Assembly (NCBI RefSeq): GCF_030708075.1
Contig: NZ_CP117982.1
Span: 2,844,672 to 2,908,671, forward strand
Length of the DNA: 64,000 nucleotides
Direction: 5' to 3'
Source of the DNA: Candidatus Epulonipiscium viviparus
Lineage (GTDB): Bacteria > Bacillota > Clostridia > Lachnospirales > Cellulosilyticaceae
How positions within the stretch are numbered: the first letter of the stretch is position 1; the number at the start of each line of letters is the position of its first letter. Below the pieces are notes generated by a model. It was given only the letters and a program-made list of their open reading frames with translations. It did not search any database and was not told the origin of the DNA. Both the position numbers and the translations under genes were made by a program. Shown piece by piece: positions 44,491 to 54,386 of the stretch.

Positions 44491-45399
44491 TTAATCTTCA
44501 TAAGTTAGAGTACATGTTTTTCTATCTACACCTAATTGAGTATGTTCAAAGATGGCTGTTGCCGGCGCAACGTTTAGCGACGATGTAGGAACTGCTGGAC
44601 TATAATGCGTAAGCCAAAGATTTTTTACTCGCGCCTCCTTTGCCATTTGGGCAGCTTCTACTCCTAGCATATGCTTATATTTTTTTACCTGTTCCAAATC
44701 CGGATAATCCATATACATACTCTCACATACGAATAAATCAGATTCGGCAACAGCGCTAACAATTTTGTCGCTCGGTCTGCTATCAGTAACATAGCTTACC
44801 TTAAACCCTTTTCGAGGTGGCCCAAGAACCATATCAGGTGTATATGTTTTTCCATCCATTTGAACGCTTTCGCCAAGTTGGAGATACCGCCAAGCTGGTT
44901 GTGGAACTTTATTAAACTCCGCTTTGTCTAGCATAAATTTTGCAGGGCGCTTGATTTCTATGCTATACCCAAGGCAAGGAATTTTGTGGTTAAGCGGAAT
45001 AGTGGTAATAAAGAACTCTCCTATTTCTATTGTATTGGTTGCTATTTCAGTTTCTAATATTTTAAGTTTAAACGGCAAATCGGTGCATATTATTAATAGC
45101 CCATTTAAAATTCGATGAAGCCCCGGCGGCCCTATAATGGTAAGTGGCTCGGTGCGAACAGAGTTTGCCATGGCCATTATGACTCCTGCTATGCCGTTTA
45201 TGTGATCTCCGTGATAATGTGTAATGCATATAATATCTATCGATTTAAATCCCCACCCTACTATTTTCATTGTAACTTGAGTACCTTCGCCGCAATCAAT
45301 TAGTACTTTTTTTCCTCCGTATCTAATTAATAGCGCTGTCAAGTACCTATCTGGCAACGGAGCCATACCGCTCGTACCCAGTAAACATATATCTAACAT
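44491..45399 (-). CDS. rnz: Ribonuclease Z / MBL-fold tRNA 3'-processing nuclease
   Basis: The 302-residue protein has the metallo-beta-lactamase core ITHYHGDHINGI (HxHxDH at 61-66), an IDCGEGTQ motif before it, FKVSYVTDSRPSD and a final LWLTHYSPA histidine, all as in RNase Z. It trims the 3' trailer from tRNA precursors. Length is close to the usual 300-310 residues. A GGAT-type weak ribosome site precedes the ATG. Confidence 0.93.
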   Translation of the reverse strand: MLDICLLGTSGMAPLPDRYLTALLIRYGGKKVLIDCGEGTQVTMKIVGWGFKSIDIICITHYHGDHINGIAGVIMAMANSVRTEPLTIIGPPGLHRILNGLLIICTDLPFKLKILETEIATNTIEIGEFFITTIPLNHKIPCLGYSIEIKRPAKFMLDKAEFNKVPQPAWRYLQLGESVQMDGKTYTPDMVLGPPRKGFKVSYVTDSRPSDKIVSAVAESDLFVCESMYMDYPDLEQVKKYKHMLGVEAAQMAKEARVKNLWLTHYSPAVPTSSLNVAPATAIFEHTQLGVDRKTCTLTYED

Positions 45400-45503
45400 T
45401 ATTTTATCCTTTCATAAAAAAAATTATCTCAGTATATTATATACCTTATATGTTTCTGTTTGGCAAGGCTCTGCGAAAAATAAGATGGGGCATTACAAAA
45501 ATT

Positions 45504-48500
45504 TTATCGATTCATTAAAGCAAGAAGTCTATCAATAACGGCGGCGAGCTCCACTCGGCTAACAATTTCTAACGGGCGCAAGTCTCCCTCTTTTGACCCA
45601 ACCAAAATGCGGTTATAAACTACAACTCCCACAGGCCAGGTCAAATCTTTGGATACGTGCCAGCCGTCTCTAAATACATTTAAATTAGTCGCCATATTAT
45701 AGCCGATGCCTCTGTAGCGCATGTAATTGTATATGATCATGGCCAACTCTTCTCTAGTAACGGCCTGGTATGGACGAAAAGTACGATCATCAAATCCGGT
45801 ATATACATAAGTATTTCTGGCCCAGTTGCTAGCATCTGCAAACCAGTCGTCGCTATCTACATCGGTGTATAGATTAAATAAAGCGCTATCATATTGGCTA
45901 CTGGAGCCATCGATTTTATACAGTATATCGATAATAGTTGCCCTGGCGGCAGGGTCGTTTGGCTTAAATAGTGTTGCAGTAGCTCCGCTCATCAGCCCTT
46001 GCGCATATAAGGATAATATAGAGTCGTATCCCCAATATGTGGGAATAATATCGACAAACGGATTTTTGATAGGGGTAGGCGGCTTGTATGCCTGATTAAA
46101 ACCATCGTCCGCACGATCTTCGGCATCGTTTTCTCGTTTGTCTAGCTCTCGCTGCCTATCTAATAGTAAATCGTTAAGGCGTACGTTTTGTTCTGTTACC
46201 ATAAATTCGCCAAGAGCTTTGACGTCTAGCTTAATGGTTTCGTCGTCTTCGTCATACTGAATGCCCAATTCACTATATTTGCCGTTGTCCGTAACTTCAT
46301 ATAGATACACATCGCTGGGTTCGTCTCCCTCCATATCATAAGGAAGTAACAGCTCCATTACGCCTTCGATTTCATCAAGTTCTGTGCCATCAACAGCCAC
46401 CACAATAGACCAATACGGAAACTTATCAATCGTTTCGTCTTGATCATCGGTCAGTCTGGAATCTGTATCAATGGTGATCTCGATGCTTTTGCCTTCTGGA
46501 ATTATAATATTTTCTGCCGAGGACTCGTCGTCTTCGTCTAGAACTTCATCAACAGCCTCGTTTAAGATAGAGCGCAACGCATTGGTGGAAAATTCTATAG
46601 TTCCAGCCTTTGTAACAACTGTCAAAATTGCTCTGTCGCTTAATAGTAATGTATTCAAAACTCCGCCATGAAGTTCAAGGGAAGCAAAGTCTTTTTTGCC
46701 ACCAACGTCTAATCGCAATTCGGGAATGGTATTTCGCCTAATGGATTCTTTAACCAAAAAGTCGATAGCACGCATCATGTATTCGTTATCAAACTTGGTT
46801 AGTTCTAATGTAGTTCGCAGTCCAAAAGTATATGGATCAAATCCTTTATCATCGGGATCGGGATCGGGCTCGGGATCAACTGTGTCGGGTTTGGGAATCA
46901 CAACAATAATCTCATCTGTAGTGTTAAAATACGTGGATACAGCAGTAAATCTCAGCTCACCATCTGCTTCGGTGGTAGCCTTTTTAAAACTTGCTGCCAA
47001 TGGATAGATCTTATCAATAACATACTCGTTTGTTGGCATGCCATTTACTGTCAAAAAGTTTTCGTAGTTTAAGATGTTCTCAATAGCATTGCTACCAAAT
47101 TGGATGCCGTCCTCATAAAATGACGCGCTATCGTTTTCAACACTCCACTCGCCGGTAATAGAACTGTTTAGTCCCCAGTCTTCTGTATTTAGCGTTTCTG
47201 CTAAATTATCAAATTGCTCAAGATCCCCCACTTTTAAATGTATCTCAATAGTGGCAGTTTCAGGAAATGTTGTTGTATAAACGGTATTATTAATAGGATC
47301 TGCAAGCGAAACCGTAAGATGGAATTCGAGGAATCCATAATCCGGATCAGCCTGAGGCGCATCGTAGTCGAGAGGTGTAACGTCAAATTCCACATCCTCG
47401 GCCATTACACGCATGTCGCCAATCAGCTCATCAGATAACATAATTTTCGCCTTAAGCATTTGCTCGATTCCAGTTGCGATTTCTTCTTCGGTATCGCGAT
47501 CAAATATAATAACGTTATCATCAGACAGAACTTCGTATTGTACTGGTGCGGAGGGATTGAGAGGGTCTTCTATTGCAGGAGGCTTGACTAGTTCGGTGAC
47601 TACATTAAAAACTTCTTGATACTCGGGTGCCAAATTGATTGGAATGGTGAGCGTTTCGGCCTTTGAAAAATATGTTGATACTATAATTACGTCTATAAAA
47701 CCATCCGATGACGCAGTGGCTGGAGTATAAGTTTTTGCAATGGGTATAATTTGGTCTATAATCTTAACGACGTCCACAACTTCGGGCTTTGCGTCAGGAT
47801 CATCGGGGTCAACTTCTTCAAATATGATTTCGTTTATATCGCCCAGTAGTCGTTGATATTTGTTATCTAAATATTCGTGAGAGCTCGAATAAAACCCTTC
47901 AATGTCATTAAACACACTCCAAGATTCTGTGTTTATTATATTTAATCCCCAAGCATTGTGAGAATTTTTGAGAGTCTCTACTGCTGCAGTGTGAAGCGGA
48001 GTCTCCAAAGTTACTGTATATACAGGTACGGCAAATTTTTCCAACAATACCGTGGTGATTTCGCCAGAAACTGGATCGGTAAGAGTTAATGTAACATCAA
48101 AAAAAGTCAGCTTGCTTGCAATGTCGCCAGAATCAAATCGAGATATAGTAGGGTTATAGTTGATAGCGGTACTTGGCGTGGCGGTAGTGTTTTCTACAAA
48201 CTCAAAGTTGATGTATTCTGCTAAAGCTCTCTGGTTTCCGGTAGTAGCGTTAAGTAACCCTGCCTTAGACAAAACGGCTAAATCGAGTGCGACATCAGAA
48301 GGCATTCGGGTATCGGAAATCTGGTAGTCTTTTAACATTGTATCACTCATCAACATTTCTATCGCAAGATTTAAAACATCATTATAATCTCCAACAGGAT
48401 CTGGCTTTTCAATTATGACACGAATTTGTTCTATCTGGTTAAGGTGAGCAGATGTAAAAATAAAATCCATAGTACCTGCTATATCGCCTGTTGCGGGTAT

Positions 48501-49976
48501 ATACGAGCTTTTTAGAGGATGCAACTCAAAGTCCATGTTCAATGCTGCAACATCAATAAAGGCTGCTAGCTGAGTTGCAGCAAACTCGGTACCTCCAGAA
48601 TAAAAGTCTTCGTTGGTTAATGGCTCACCAGTAGTTGCCCATGAATCTACAATGGCTTTGTTGAGCCCCCAATCGCTGGATTTAGTGGCATCGGGTTTTA
48701 GTTCGGCCAAAACTCTATTGTATTCTGTTCTAACGGTGGCAGTTTCGGGAATGTTGGGTGCAACAACTGGAGGAATCGAGGCTATCTGTAGTCTGTCTGT
48801 TTTGGCCTCGTCTACTCTGCCGTCTGGATCGACCAATTTTAAATTTAATGTAAACTCAAATGCGTCTGTTGTGGTTGTATCGTCGCCCTCTTCTATAATC
48901 TCGCTGGCATCAACTTGGATATATTCGATAATTTCGCGTTCTAAGGCCACAACTGCCGGGTCGGTCTTGTTTAAGACGTTTTCCAAAAGCATTAGTTTGG
49001 TCAGATCTTCTATTGCCGTAAAAGCATCCGTAGAATCATTTAGAAATGCATAATCCAAAAATGCAGAGCCGCTACCAAGCAAGGTGACTACTTCATCGAA
49101 TACATCCTGATACTCTTCAAGCAACGGTGGCTTAAGTATCGGCGCTTCGATCACTTCAACAAGCCCGATTCCTTCTGCAACAATGCTAAATGCAATACGT
49201 CCATCCAAACCATATTGTACTGGTCGATAGGAAAATGCATCTGGTAAGATTCGATCTATAACTAAATCATCTGCAGTAGGATCTGGAGCAGGGTCTGGTG
49301 CAGGGTCTGGTGCAGGATTTCCGCCTTCGGTACCATCTCGAAGCGTTTGAGCATACGCTAAAGTTTTGGTATAAAAATCGGTAATCGTATCTTCTGTCGC
49401 AATCCAATCGGCGGTTGATTCCATATTTAGATTCCATTTAAAATCAGGATTTTTGAGTTTATCAACCAATGCCTGAAACTCGGCTCGTTCCGCATCGGCA
49501 ATTGGATCGTTGGCATATATAGGAATTTGTAGTTCGATTAGCTGAGTGGAGCTAGTATCTCGAACATTTGATGGAGCTGCAATAACGATCGTGCATGTGG
49601 CAAATCCAACAGGCAAAATTTCGCCAGCCTCTGGTGTCGCCGTATTAATGGCATATGAACTGGTTGTCGCAGAAAATCTAAATTCTTCTGCAACAAAACG
49701 CTCCGCATCAGTTAATGCATTAAGAACTTCGGCTCTCGCAACTTTGGCAACGAGCTCAGCTATTTTTGGCATATCAATTGATCCATCAGACCCAGTAATA
49801 TCTTTGTCATGGATTTTGTATTTATCTAAAGCAGATCCGTCGGATAAGTGGATCGTTGCCTTTTGTAAAACAGAAGTATAGCCAAGGGCCATCACGTTTG
49901 TATGTACGATTGGAGACACTGCGGGTACATTGACCACACACAGTGCAGCTAACAATAATGCTATATGTCTTTTCAT
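45504..49976 (-). CDS. Very large SLH-anchored surface protein with four long internal repeats
   Basis: The 1490-residue acidic protein has a signal peptide (MKRHIALLLAALCVVNVPAVS) and four long repeats of about 250 residues. The repeats are marked by W/WGLN-x-W...FY segments near residues 179, 435, 675 and 934, each following YxxATxxxDGxxxF-like beta stretches. A domain at about 1090-1310 (IPELRLDVGGKKDFASLEL, LLLSDRAILTVVTKAGTIEF) resembles the C-terminal domain of the repeat protein at 17327-19054. Three SLH domains (about 1318-1490: IPTYWGYDSILSLYAQGLMSG, VDSDDWFADASNWARN, DLTWPVGVVVYNRIL) anchor it to the wall polymer. It is probably a major S-layer or surface-coat protein. No enzymatic motif is seen. 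Confidence 0.88.
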   Translation of the reverse strand: MKRHIALLLAALCVVNVPAVSPIVHTNVMALGYTSVLQKATIHLSDGSALDKYKIHDKDITGSDGSIDMPKIAELVAKVARAEVLNALTDAERFVAEEFRFSATTSSYAINTATPEAGEILPVGFATCTIVIAAPSNVRDTSSTQLIELQIPIYANDPIADAERAEFQALVDKLKNPDFKWNLNMESTADWIATEDTITDFYTKTLAYAQTLRDGTEGGNPAPDPAPDPAPDPTADDLVIDRILPDAFSYRPVQYGLDGRIAFSIVAEGIGLVEVIEAPILKPPLLEEYQDVFDEVVTLLGSGSAFLDYAFLNDSTDAFTAIEDLTKLMLLENVLNKTDPAVVALEREIIEYIQVDASEIIEEGDDTTTTDAFEFTLNLKLVDPDGRVDEAKTDRLQIASIPPVVAPNIPETATVRTEYNRVLAELKPDATKSSDWGLNKAIVDSWATTGEPLTNEDFYSGGTEFAATQLAAFIDVAALNMDFELHPLKSSYIPATGDIAGTMDFIFTSAHLNQIEQIRVIIEKPDPVGDYNDVLNLAIEMLMSDTMLKDYQISDTRMPSDVALDLAVLSKAGLLNATTGNQRALAEYINFEFVENTTATPSTAINYNPTISRFDSGDIASKLTFFDVTLTLTDPVSGEITTVLLEKFAVPVYTVTLETPLHTAAVETLKNSHNAWGLNIINTESWSVFNDIEGFYSSSHEYLDNKYQRLLGDINEIIFEEVDPDDPDAKPEVVDVVKIIDQIIPIAKTYTPATASSDGFIDVIIVSTYFSKAETLTIPINLAPEYQEVFNVVTELVKPPAIEDPLNPSAPVQYEVLSDDNVIIFDRDTEEEIATGIEQMLKAKIMLSDELIGDMRVMAEDVEFDVTPLDYDAPQADPDYGFLEFHLTVSLADPINNTVYTTTFPETATIEIHLKVGDLEQFDNLAETLNTEDWGLNSSITGEWSVENDSASFYEDGIQFGSNAIENILNYENFLTVNGMPTNEYVIDKIYPLAASFKKATTEADGELRFTAVSTYFNTTDEIIVVIPKPDTVDPEPDPDPDDKGFDPYTFGLRTTLELTKFDNEYMMRAIDFLVKESIRRNTIPELRLDVGGKKDFASLELHGGVLNTLLLSDRAILTVVTKAGTIEFSTNALRSILNEAVDEVLDEDDESSAENIIIPEGKSIEITIDTDSRLTDDQDETIDKFPYWSIVVAVDGTELDEIEGVMELLLPYDMEGDEPSDVYLYEVTDNGKYSELGIQYDEDDETIKLDVKALGEFMVTEQNVRLNDLLLDRQRELDKRENDAEDRADDGFNQAYKPPTPIKNPFVDIIPTYWGYDSILSLYAQGLMSGATATLFKPNDPAARATIIDILYKIDGSSSQYDSALFNLYTDVDSDDWFADASNWARNTYVYTGFDDRTFRPYQAVTREELAMIIYNYMRYRGIGYNMATNLNVFRDGWHVSKDLTWPVGVVVYNRILVGSKEGDLRPLEIVSRVELAAVIDRLLALMNR

Positions 49977-50057
49977 ATAAAAATTCCCCCTTTTGATATA
50001 ATTTTACCTCTTTTAACCAGTTTGAGTCAACTGATAATATTTGTCAATAGAACATAA

Positions 50058-50095
50058 AGTAATAAAGACCTTCCGCAATTGAGTAGAAAGGTCTT
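50058..50095 (-). terminator. Rho-independent terminator of the FIVAR-like gene
   Basis: AAGACCTT / AAGGTCTT stem (50065-50095) with a 15-base loop is followed by TATTACTTT on the minus strand, 21 bases after the stop at 50116. Confidence 0.72.
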
Positions 50096-50115
50096 CGAGA
50101 TGCGTCTTTATTATC

Positions 50116-52662
50116 TCAGCAAAATTCATCTGCATACGCTTGTGAATCGGAGACAAATTCCGCCGTGTTATATTCTGCGCCAATATTAAAAGACGCATCC
50201 ATTTGAGTTGTGTAACAAGCTTCGTTATGAAATATATTTTGTTCTGCCATAACATCGGCTAGCAATGCGCGAAGCCCGGTAGTATTAAGTGTACCGTTCT
50301 TAATTGCGGCAACAAAGTCTGATGTCTCGGTTTTAATGCGGTGTATGGCTTGCGCAACGTCGAAGTCTTTGAGATCATTGTCATCGGCAGTAGTTATTTT
50401 TTGGCGATCCACAATGACCGCGCAAGTTTCGGTTTCATACTTCGAGTGATCAGACTCGACAATAGTCGAAGATGGCTTGGTTCCAACTATAATTTCAGCT
50501 GAAAATTCTTCTATGGCATATTGTAGAGTGGATTGCGCCATAGCAAAGTCGTCGGATTCAGAATCTGTCGCATTGGCGACTTGAGATGCGCTAACGATGG
50601 CTTGTACAAAATCCTCATACGCGTCAGACATGGCATATACGATGCAGTTCGCCACATGTTCCTGCCCCAAAATATTATCATCCAAAATAGTAGTGGTGTT
50701 TGCTAAATTCCAGGCAGCATCAATTAAGTTTCGCAAAATATTGTTGTTGGCAAAGTTTTGAACATCGTTATGAAACGCGGCAATAGCTGCATGGAGCAAA
50801 GAGGCGGTTGCGGCAATTTCGCTATTGTCTCCAGAATCTAATGCGTTTTGGGTATCGACGATTACTTCGACTAATTTTGCCTTGGCAGAGTTGACAAACA
50901 ATTGGTTACTAGCCTGATCGCCTAATGATTCTGCAGTATCTAATAAAGTGTGGGCTTGCGTAATTTGTGTCAAAATCTCTGTAGTGTTAATGTATTCCCC
51001 CACCTTCATAGCTGCAGAAAAAGCATCGGCGGCATCATCCAAAGACGCCAACGCTTCTTCGATAGTTATCTCCGTTGCGTTTCCCGCAGATCGCACCACG
51101 GCCTCAGCTTTAGAAATGGCGGAAACATAAGCTTCCATAACAGAATCGCTAACATAAACAGAGCCAAAAGCTACTGTTGAAGGTGCACAGTCAAGAGTTT
51201 TTATACCAGACATTAGTATATACGCATCAGAAATGGCGTCTACTAGCGCTTCGATATCTAAATCAACTTTTGTACCCACTAAAATCGAATTTTCAAACTC
51301 GGCAATGTGAGTAACATCCGTAGAATCTGTCGCAATAGAAAAATTTAACGCATCCATCGTGGCAGTAGTTACAAATTTTATGTTGTTGGCGACATCTGCG
51401 GGATCCGCATCGATAACATAAATTCCAAGCTTTGCGGCATTGGCAAGGTCAACTGCCGTGGTAAGTGTAACGGGATCGACGCTGTCTTGATATTGGCCAT
51501 AATTTAGATGTTCAAAAAATGAATCATAAGCATAGTGGAGATTGTTAATGGCGCTTACAATAAAGTCATTGATATCGGAAGCCGCCAAAGATGCAGCGGA
51601 AGCGGGGTCGATAATAACAGTCTGTGCCCCATGAATTGCTCTGCTAAACGCTGCATAGTCACTGATTGTGGTAAATTCTATATTGGCAGGTACAATGTTG
51701 GCAGAAGTAAAATCGGCATATACGGCAACACCGGCGCGCAACTCCAAAGATTCATGAATTGCCTCTATTAAATTAGAGATACATAATTCGTTTTTGTGAA
51801 TTTCACCTAGAAATATTTTTGTGGCTGCGTTTAAATTATCGGCCGCTGTAGTTACGGCTAAAAAATTTTGGGGGGTTGAGATAATTAAAGTCGCTTCATC
51901 TATGATTTGGTCAAAAAGAGCGATGGCATCTGCTGAGGCAACCGACATATTAGTTTTTTCTTCGGTAACTTGCGATCTGGCAGCGAAGGCCTCATCTAAT
52001 GCATTTTGGAGAGACGTCGTATCGATAGTTGCGCCAACTCCAATTTGAGTTTCGGTGATCAAATCGTTTACGGCAAATTCTAACGCAGTCATATGAGAGA
52101 CGATATCGATTGGGCTTAGGCGTTTGTGATTTTCTATATTTTCGACGGTCGCAGTAATAGGCGCAACAACAGCAACAAAATCCTGATATGCTTGATTGGA
52201 TACAAATTTTGCACCCATCGGGATATCTGCTGCGGATGTGAGCTCGTCTAAAATTAGTACATTATTTATAACGCAGAGAGTCTGAGTTAGAGCAGTTTGC
52301 AAATCATCAATATTGTAGTGTAGGCGCAACTGACCATGTTTGGTAGACAACTTAAACTGGTTTGTTGCAATTTTTAAGATTGATATTGCCGATATGATGG
52401 CATTTAAGTTGGTAGTATCGGTACTTTGTGCGAGATAAATGGCATCATCAAATAAGGCCATATCGGTCTCTGAAATAAAAGCGATATTTTGATCTACATT
52501 TTCTGGAGAAGCATCCAGAACCAAAATTTTTGATTTGTGAGCAATAGCAATGCCGATTTCGTCAACCAACTTAGTTGCGTAAGAATCTGTGGCTGGATCG
52601 ATCGCATCGACGGGTGTTGCGTCTGCAGATAACTTGGTTGCCAATCGTTCTTGAAGTTTCAT
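50116..52662 (-). CDS. Large helical FIVAR-like repeat protein lacking an evident signal peptide
   Basis: The 848-residue acidic protein consists of about nine divergent modules of 80-100 residues. Each resembles the FIVAR pattern: a helix, a short loop with an F/YV-S-x-x-x-x-Y/F-x-x-A-I turn, and a long helix ending in A-x-x-x-F (for example AFGSVYVSDSVMEAYVSAI then ALASLDDAADAFSAAM). FIVAR modules normally occur in exported cell-wall or sugar-binding proteins, yet this product begins MKLQERLATKLSADATPVDA without hydrophobic signal, anchor or SLH. The start is supported by AGGGGG 8 bases before ATG. The last module stops halfway (ending AYADEFC); in the next frame the sequence continues EIIKTHLEDL. 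It lies just upstream of the SLH protein on the same strand. Confidence 0.72.
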   Translation of the reverse strand: MKLQERLATKLSADATPVDAIDPATDSYATKLVDEIGIAIAHKSKILVLDASPENVDQNIAFISETDMALFDDAIYLAQSTDTTNLNAIISAISILKIATNQFKLSTKHGQLRLHYNIDDLQTALTQTLCVINNVLILDELTSAADIPMGAKFVSNQAYQDFVAVVAPITATVENIENHKRLSPIDIVSHMTALEFAVNDLITETQIGVGATIDTTSLQNALDEAFAARSQVTEEKTNMSVASADAIALFDQIIDEATLIISTPQNFLAVTTAADNLNAATKIFLGEIHKNELCISNLIEAIHESLELRAGVAVYADFTSANIVPANIEFTTISDYAAFSRAIHGAQTVIIDPASAASLAASDINDFIVSAINNLHYAYDSFFEHLNYGQYQDSVDPVTLTTAVDLANAAKLGIYVIDADPADVANNIKFVTTATMDALNFSIATDSTDVTHIAEFENSILVGTKVDLDIEALVDAISDAYILMSGIKTLDCAPSTVAFGSVYVSDSVMEAYVSAISKAEAVVRSAGNATEITIEEALASLDDAADAFSAAMKVGEYINTTEILTQITQAHTLLDTAESLGDQASNQLFVNSAKAKLVEVIVDTQNALDSGDNSEIAATASLLHAAIAAFHNDVQNFANNNILRNLIDAAWNLANTTTILDDNILGQEHVANCIVYAMSDAYEDFVQAIVSASQVANATDSESDDFAMAQSTLQYAIEEFSAEIIVGTKPSSTIVESDHSKYETETCAVIVDRQKITTADDNDLKDFDVAQAIHRIKTETSDFVAAIKNGTLNTTGLRALLADVMAEQNIFHNEACYTTQMDASFNIGAEYNTAEFVSDSQAYADEFC

Positions 52663-52901
52663 CTTCTAGTCCCCCTTAAAATCTATATTTAGTCAAATAG
52701 TTTATATTTGAAAAGCCGAAAAAAAATGTCTTATTATAAAACATATCGGATAATTTTGCAATAACTTTATGCCATGCTAGCATTTAAATTATAATTGCCG
52801 CATGAGATGCGAAGAGGATGAGATAAAAAAATTTTATGTACATCTAGATATTTTATGTTAGAATAGAAATACAAATTTATTGGCAGAGAGGATTAAAAAT
52901 T

Positions 52902-54386
52902 ATGGTAAGTCAAGATAAGCGTTTTGAAACAGAACCGCTCAACAAACTGATACTAGCGATGGTGATACCGTGTTTTATGGCACAACTGATTAACGCATTA
53001 TATAATATTGTAGACAGGATATATATAGGGAGAATTCCGGGAGAGGGAGAGTTGGCGTTAACGGGGTTGGGGCTAACTTTTCCTATACTACAAGTCGTGG
53101 TGGCGATAAGCGTGTTTGCAGGGTCGGGAGGTGCGCCGCTGGCATCTAGATATTTTGGTAAGCAAGATTACGACAAAGCAAAAGATGTTCTCCATACCTC
53201 CGTCACAATGCTAATTATATTTTCGATCATATTGACATTAGGATTTTACATAGCAAAAGAGCCGTTACTATATTTATTTGGTGCCAGCGAGCAAACCGCT
53301 CCATATGCAGATGCGTATTTGTCGACATATTTGCTAGGCACAATTTTTGTACAATTTACTATGGGATTAAACCCGTTTATAAGTGGTCAGGGCAATGCCA
53401 AGGTTGCGATGATGTCGACCGCGATCGGTGCCATAATCAATATCATATTGGACCCGATTTTTATATTTGTATTTGGGATGGGCATCCAGGGAGCTGCATT
53501 GGCGACGGTGATCGCACAGGGGGCGAGTGCTTTATGGATAGTGAGATATTTGGCGTCTAGCAAAAGCGCTATTAGGCTCGATTTTAAAAAACTGGGGCTC
53601 AAGAAAGATTGCGTTAAGACGATTTTGATTATGGGGATGCCTCTAGTTATAATGCAGCTGACTAATAGCATCGTCACGATCGTGCTAAACTCGGGTGCGC
53701 AAAGCTATGGCGGGGATATGTATGTTGGTGCCATAACTATTTTGGCAAGCATCGCAACGGTTCAGTATATAGCAGTAGACTCTGTTCGCCAGGGAATCAT
53801 CCCTATTTTGGCATATAACTATGGAGCCAGAAATAAGGAGCGCCTGATGGCGGTAATAAAGCGCCTAATAATATTTACGACCAGCGTGTCTATGATAATC
53901 TCAGTAACAATATTGTCGTTCCCAGAAACATTTGCCGCAATTTTTAGTTCAGATGCAGAACTAATGAGTCTTACAGCTAAATTGATAAAAGTGTATTTTC
54001 TGGGAACGCCATTGTTTGGAATATTGATGTCGGCGCAAGGTTGCTTTGTTGCATTTGGATTTGCAAAAGTATCGATATTTATTGCAATGATCAAAAACGT
54101 TGTAATTTTAATTCCGGGAGCATTAATTTTGCCACATTTCTATGGAGTAGAAGGTATTTTTTATGCGCAGCCGCTGTCTGATATGGGAGCAATAATAACT
54201 GCAGGGATAGCGTTGATTGTTGCTGTGAAATGGATTATACGCAAAATGGACAATACGAATATACATAAAATTACGAGGCCACCTACTTTTCGAGAATTAC
54301 CGGTGTTGGTTGTGAATAATCATCCAGTGGCTGTACAAACTCAACATCAACAATGGAAAAAACTCCGGCAGGGACGGCAACACTAA
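52902..54386 (+). CDS. MATE-family multidrug/toxin efflux transporter (copy 1)
   Basis: The 494-residue protein has about twelve membrane segments in two related halves and MATE/DinF-type landmarks: LNKLILAMVIPCFMAQLINALYNIVDRIYIG, FAGSGGAPLASR, LNPFISGQGNAKVAM and the second-half VRQGIIPILAYNYGARN. MATE proteins exchange sodium or protons for cationic drugs or metabolites. It has an unusual 35-residue hydrophilic tail (TRPPTFRELPVLVVNN...) absent from the next copy. GAGAGG precedes the ATG. It is followed by a paralogue whose start overlaps its last 34 bases. Confidence 0.92.
   Translation: MVSQDKRFETEPLNKLILAMVIPCFMAQLINALYNIVDRIYIGRIPGEGELALTGLGLTFPILQVVVAISVFAGSGGAPLASRYFGKQDYDKAKDVLHTSVTMLIIFSIILTLGFYIAKEPLLYLFGASEQTAPYADAYLSTYLLGTIFVQFTMGLNPFISGQGNAKVAMMSTAIGAIINIILDPIFIFVFGMGIQGAALATVIAQGASALWIVRYLASSKSAIRLDFKKLGLKKDCVKTILIMGMPLVIMQLTNSIVTIVLNSGAQSYGGDMYVGAITILASIATVQYIAVDSVRQGIIPILAYNYGARNKERLMAVIKRLIIFTTSVSMIISVTILSFPETFAAIFSSDAELMSLTAKLIKVYFLGTPLFGILMSAQGCFVAFGFAKVSIFIAMIKNVVILIPGALILPHFYGVEGIFYAQPLSDMGAIITAGIALIVAVKWIIRKMDNTNIHKITRPPTFRELPVLVVNNHPVAVQTQHQQWKKLRQGRQH

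Noticed and set aside
46696-49881. Several plus-strand open frames of 100-146 codons opposite the S-layer gene
   Set aside because: Antisense frames caused by the composition of a long acidic protein; no start signals or recognisable domains.
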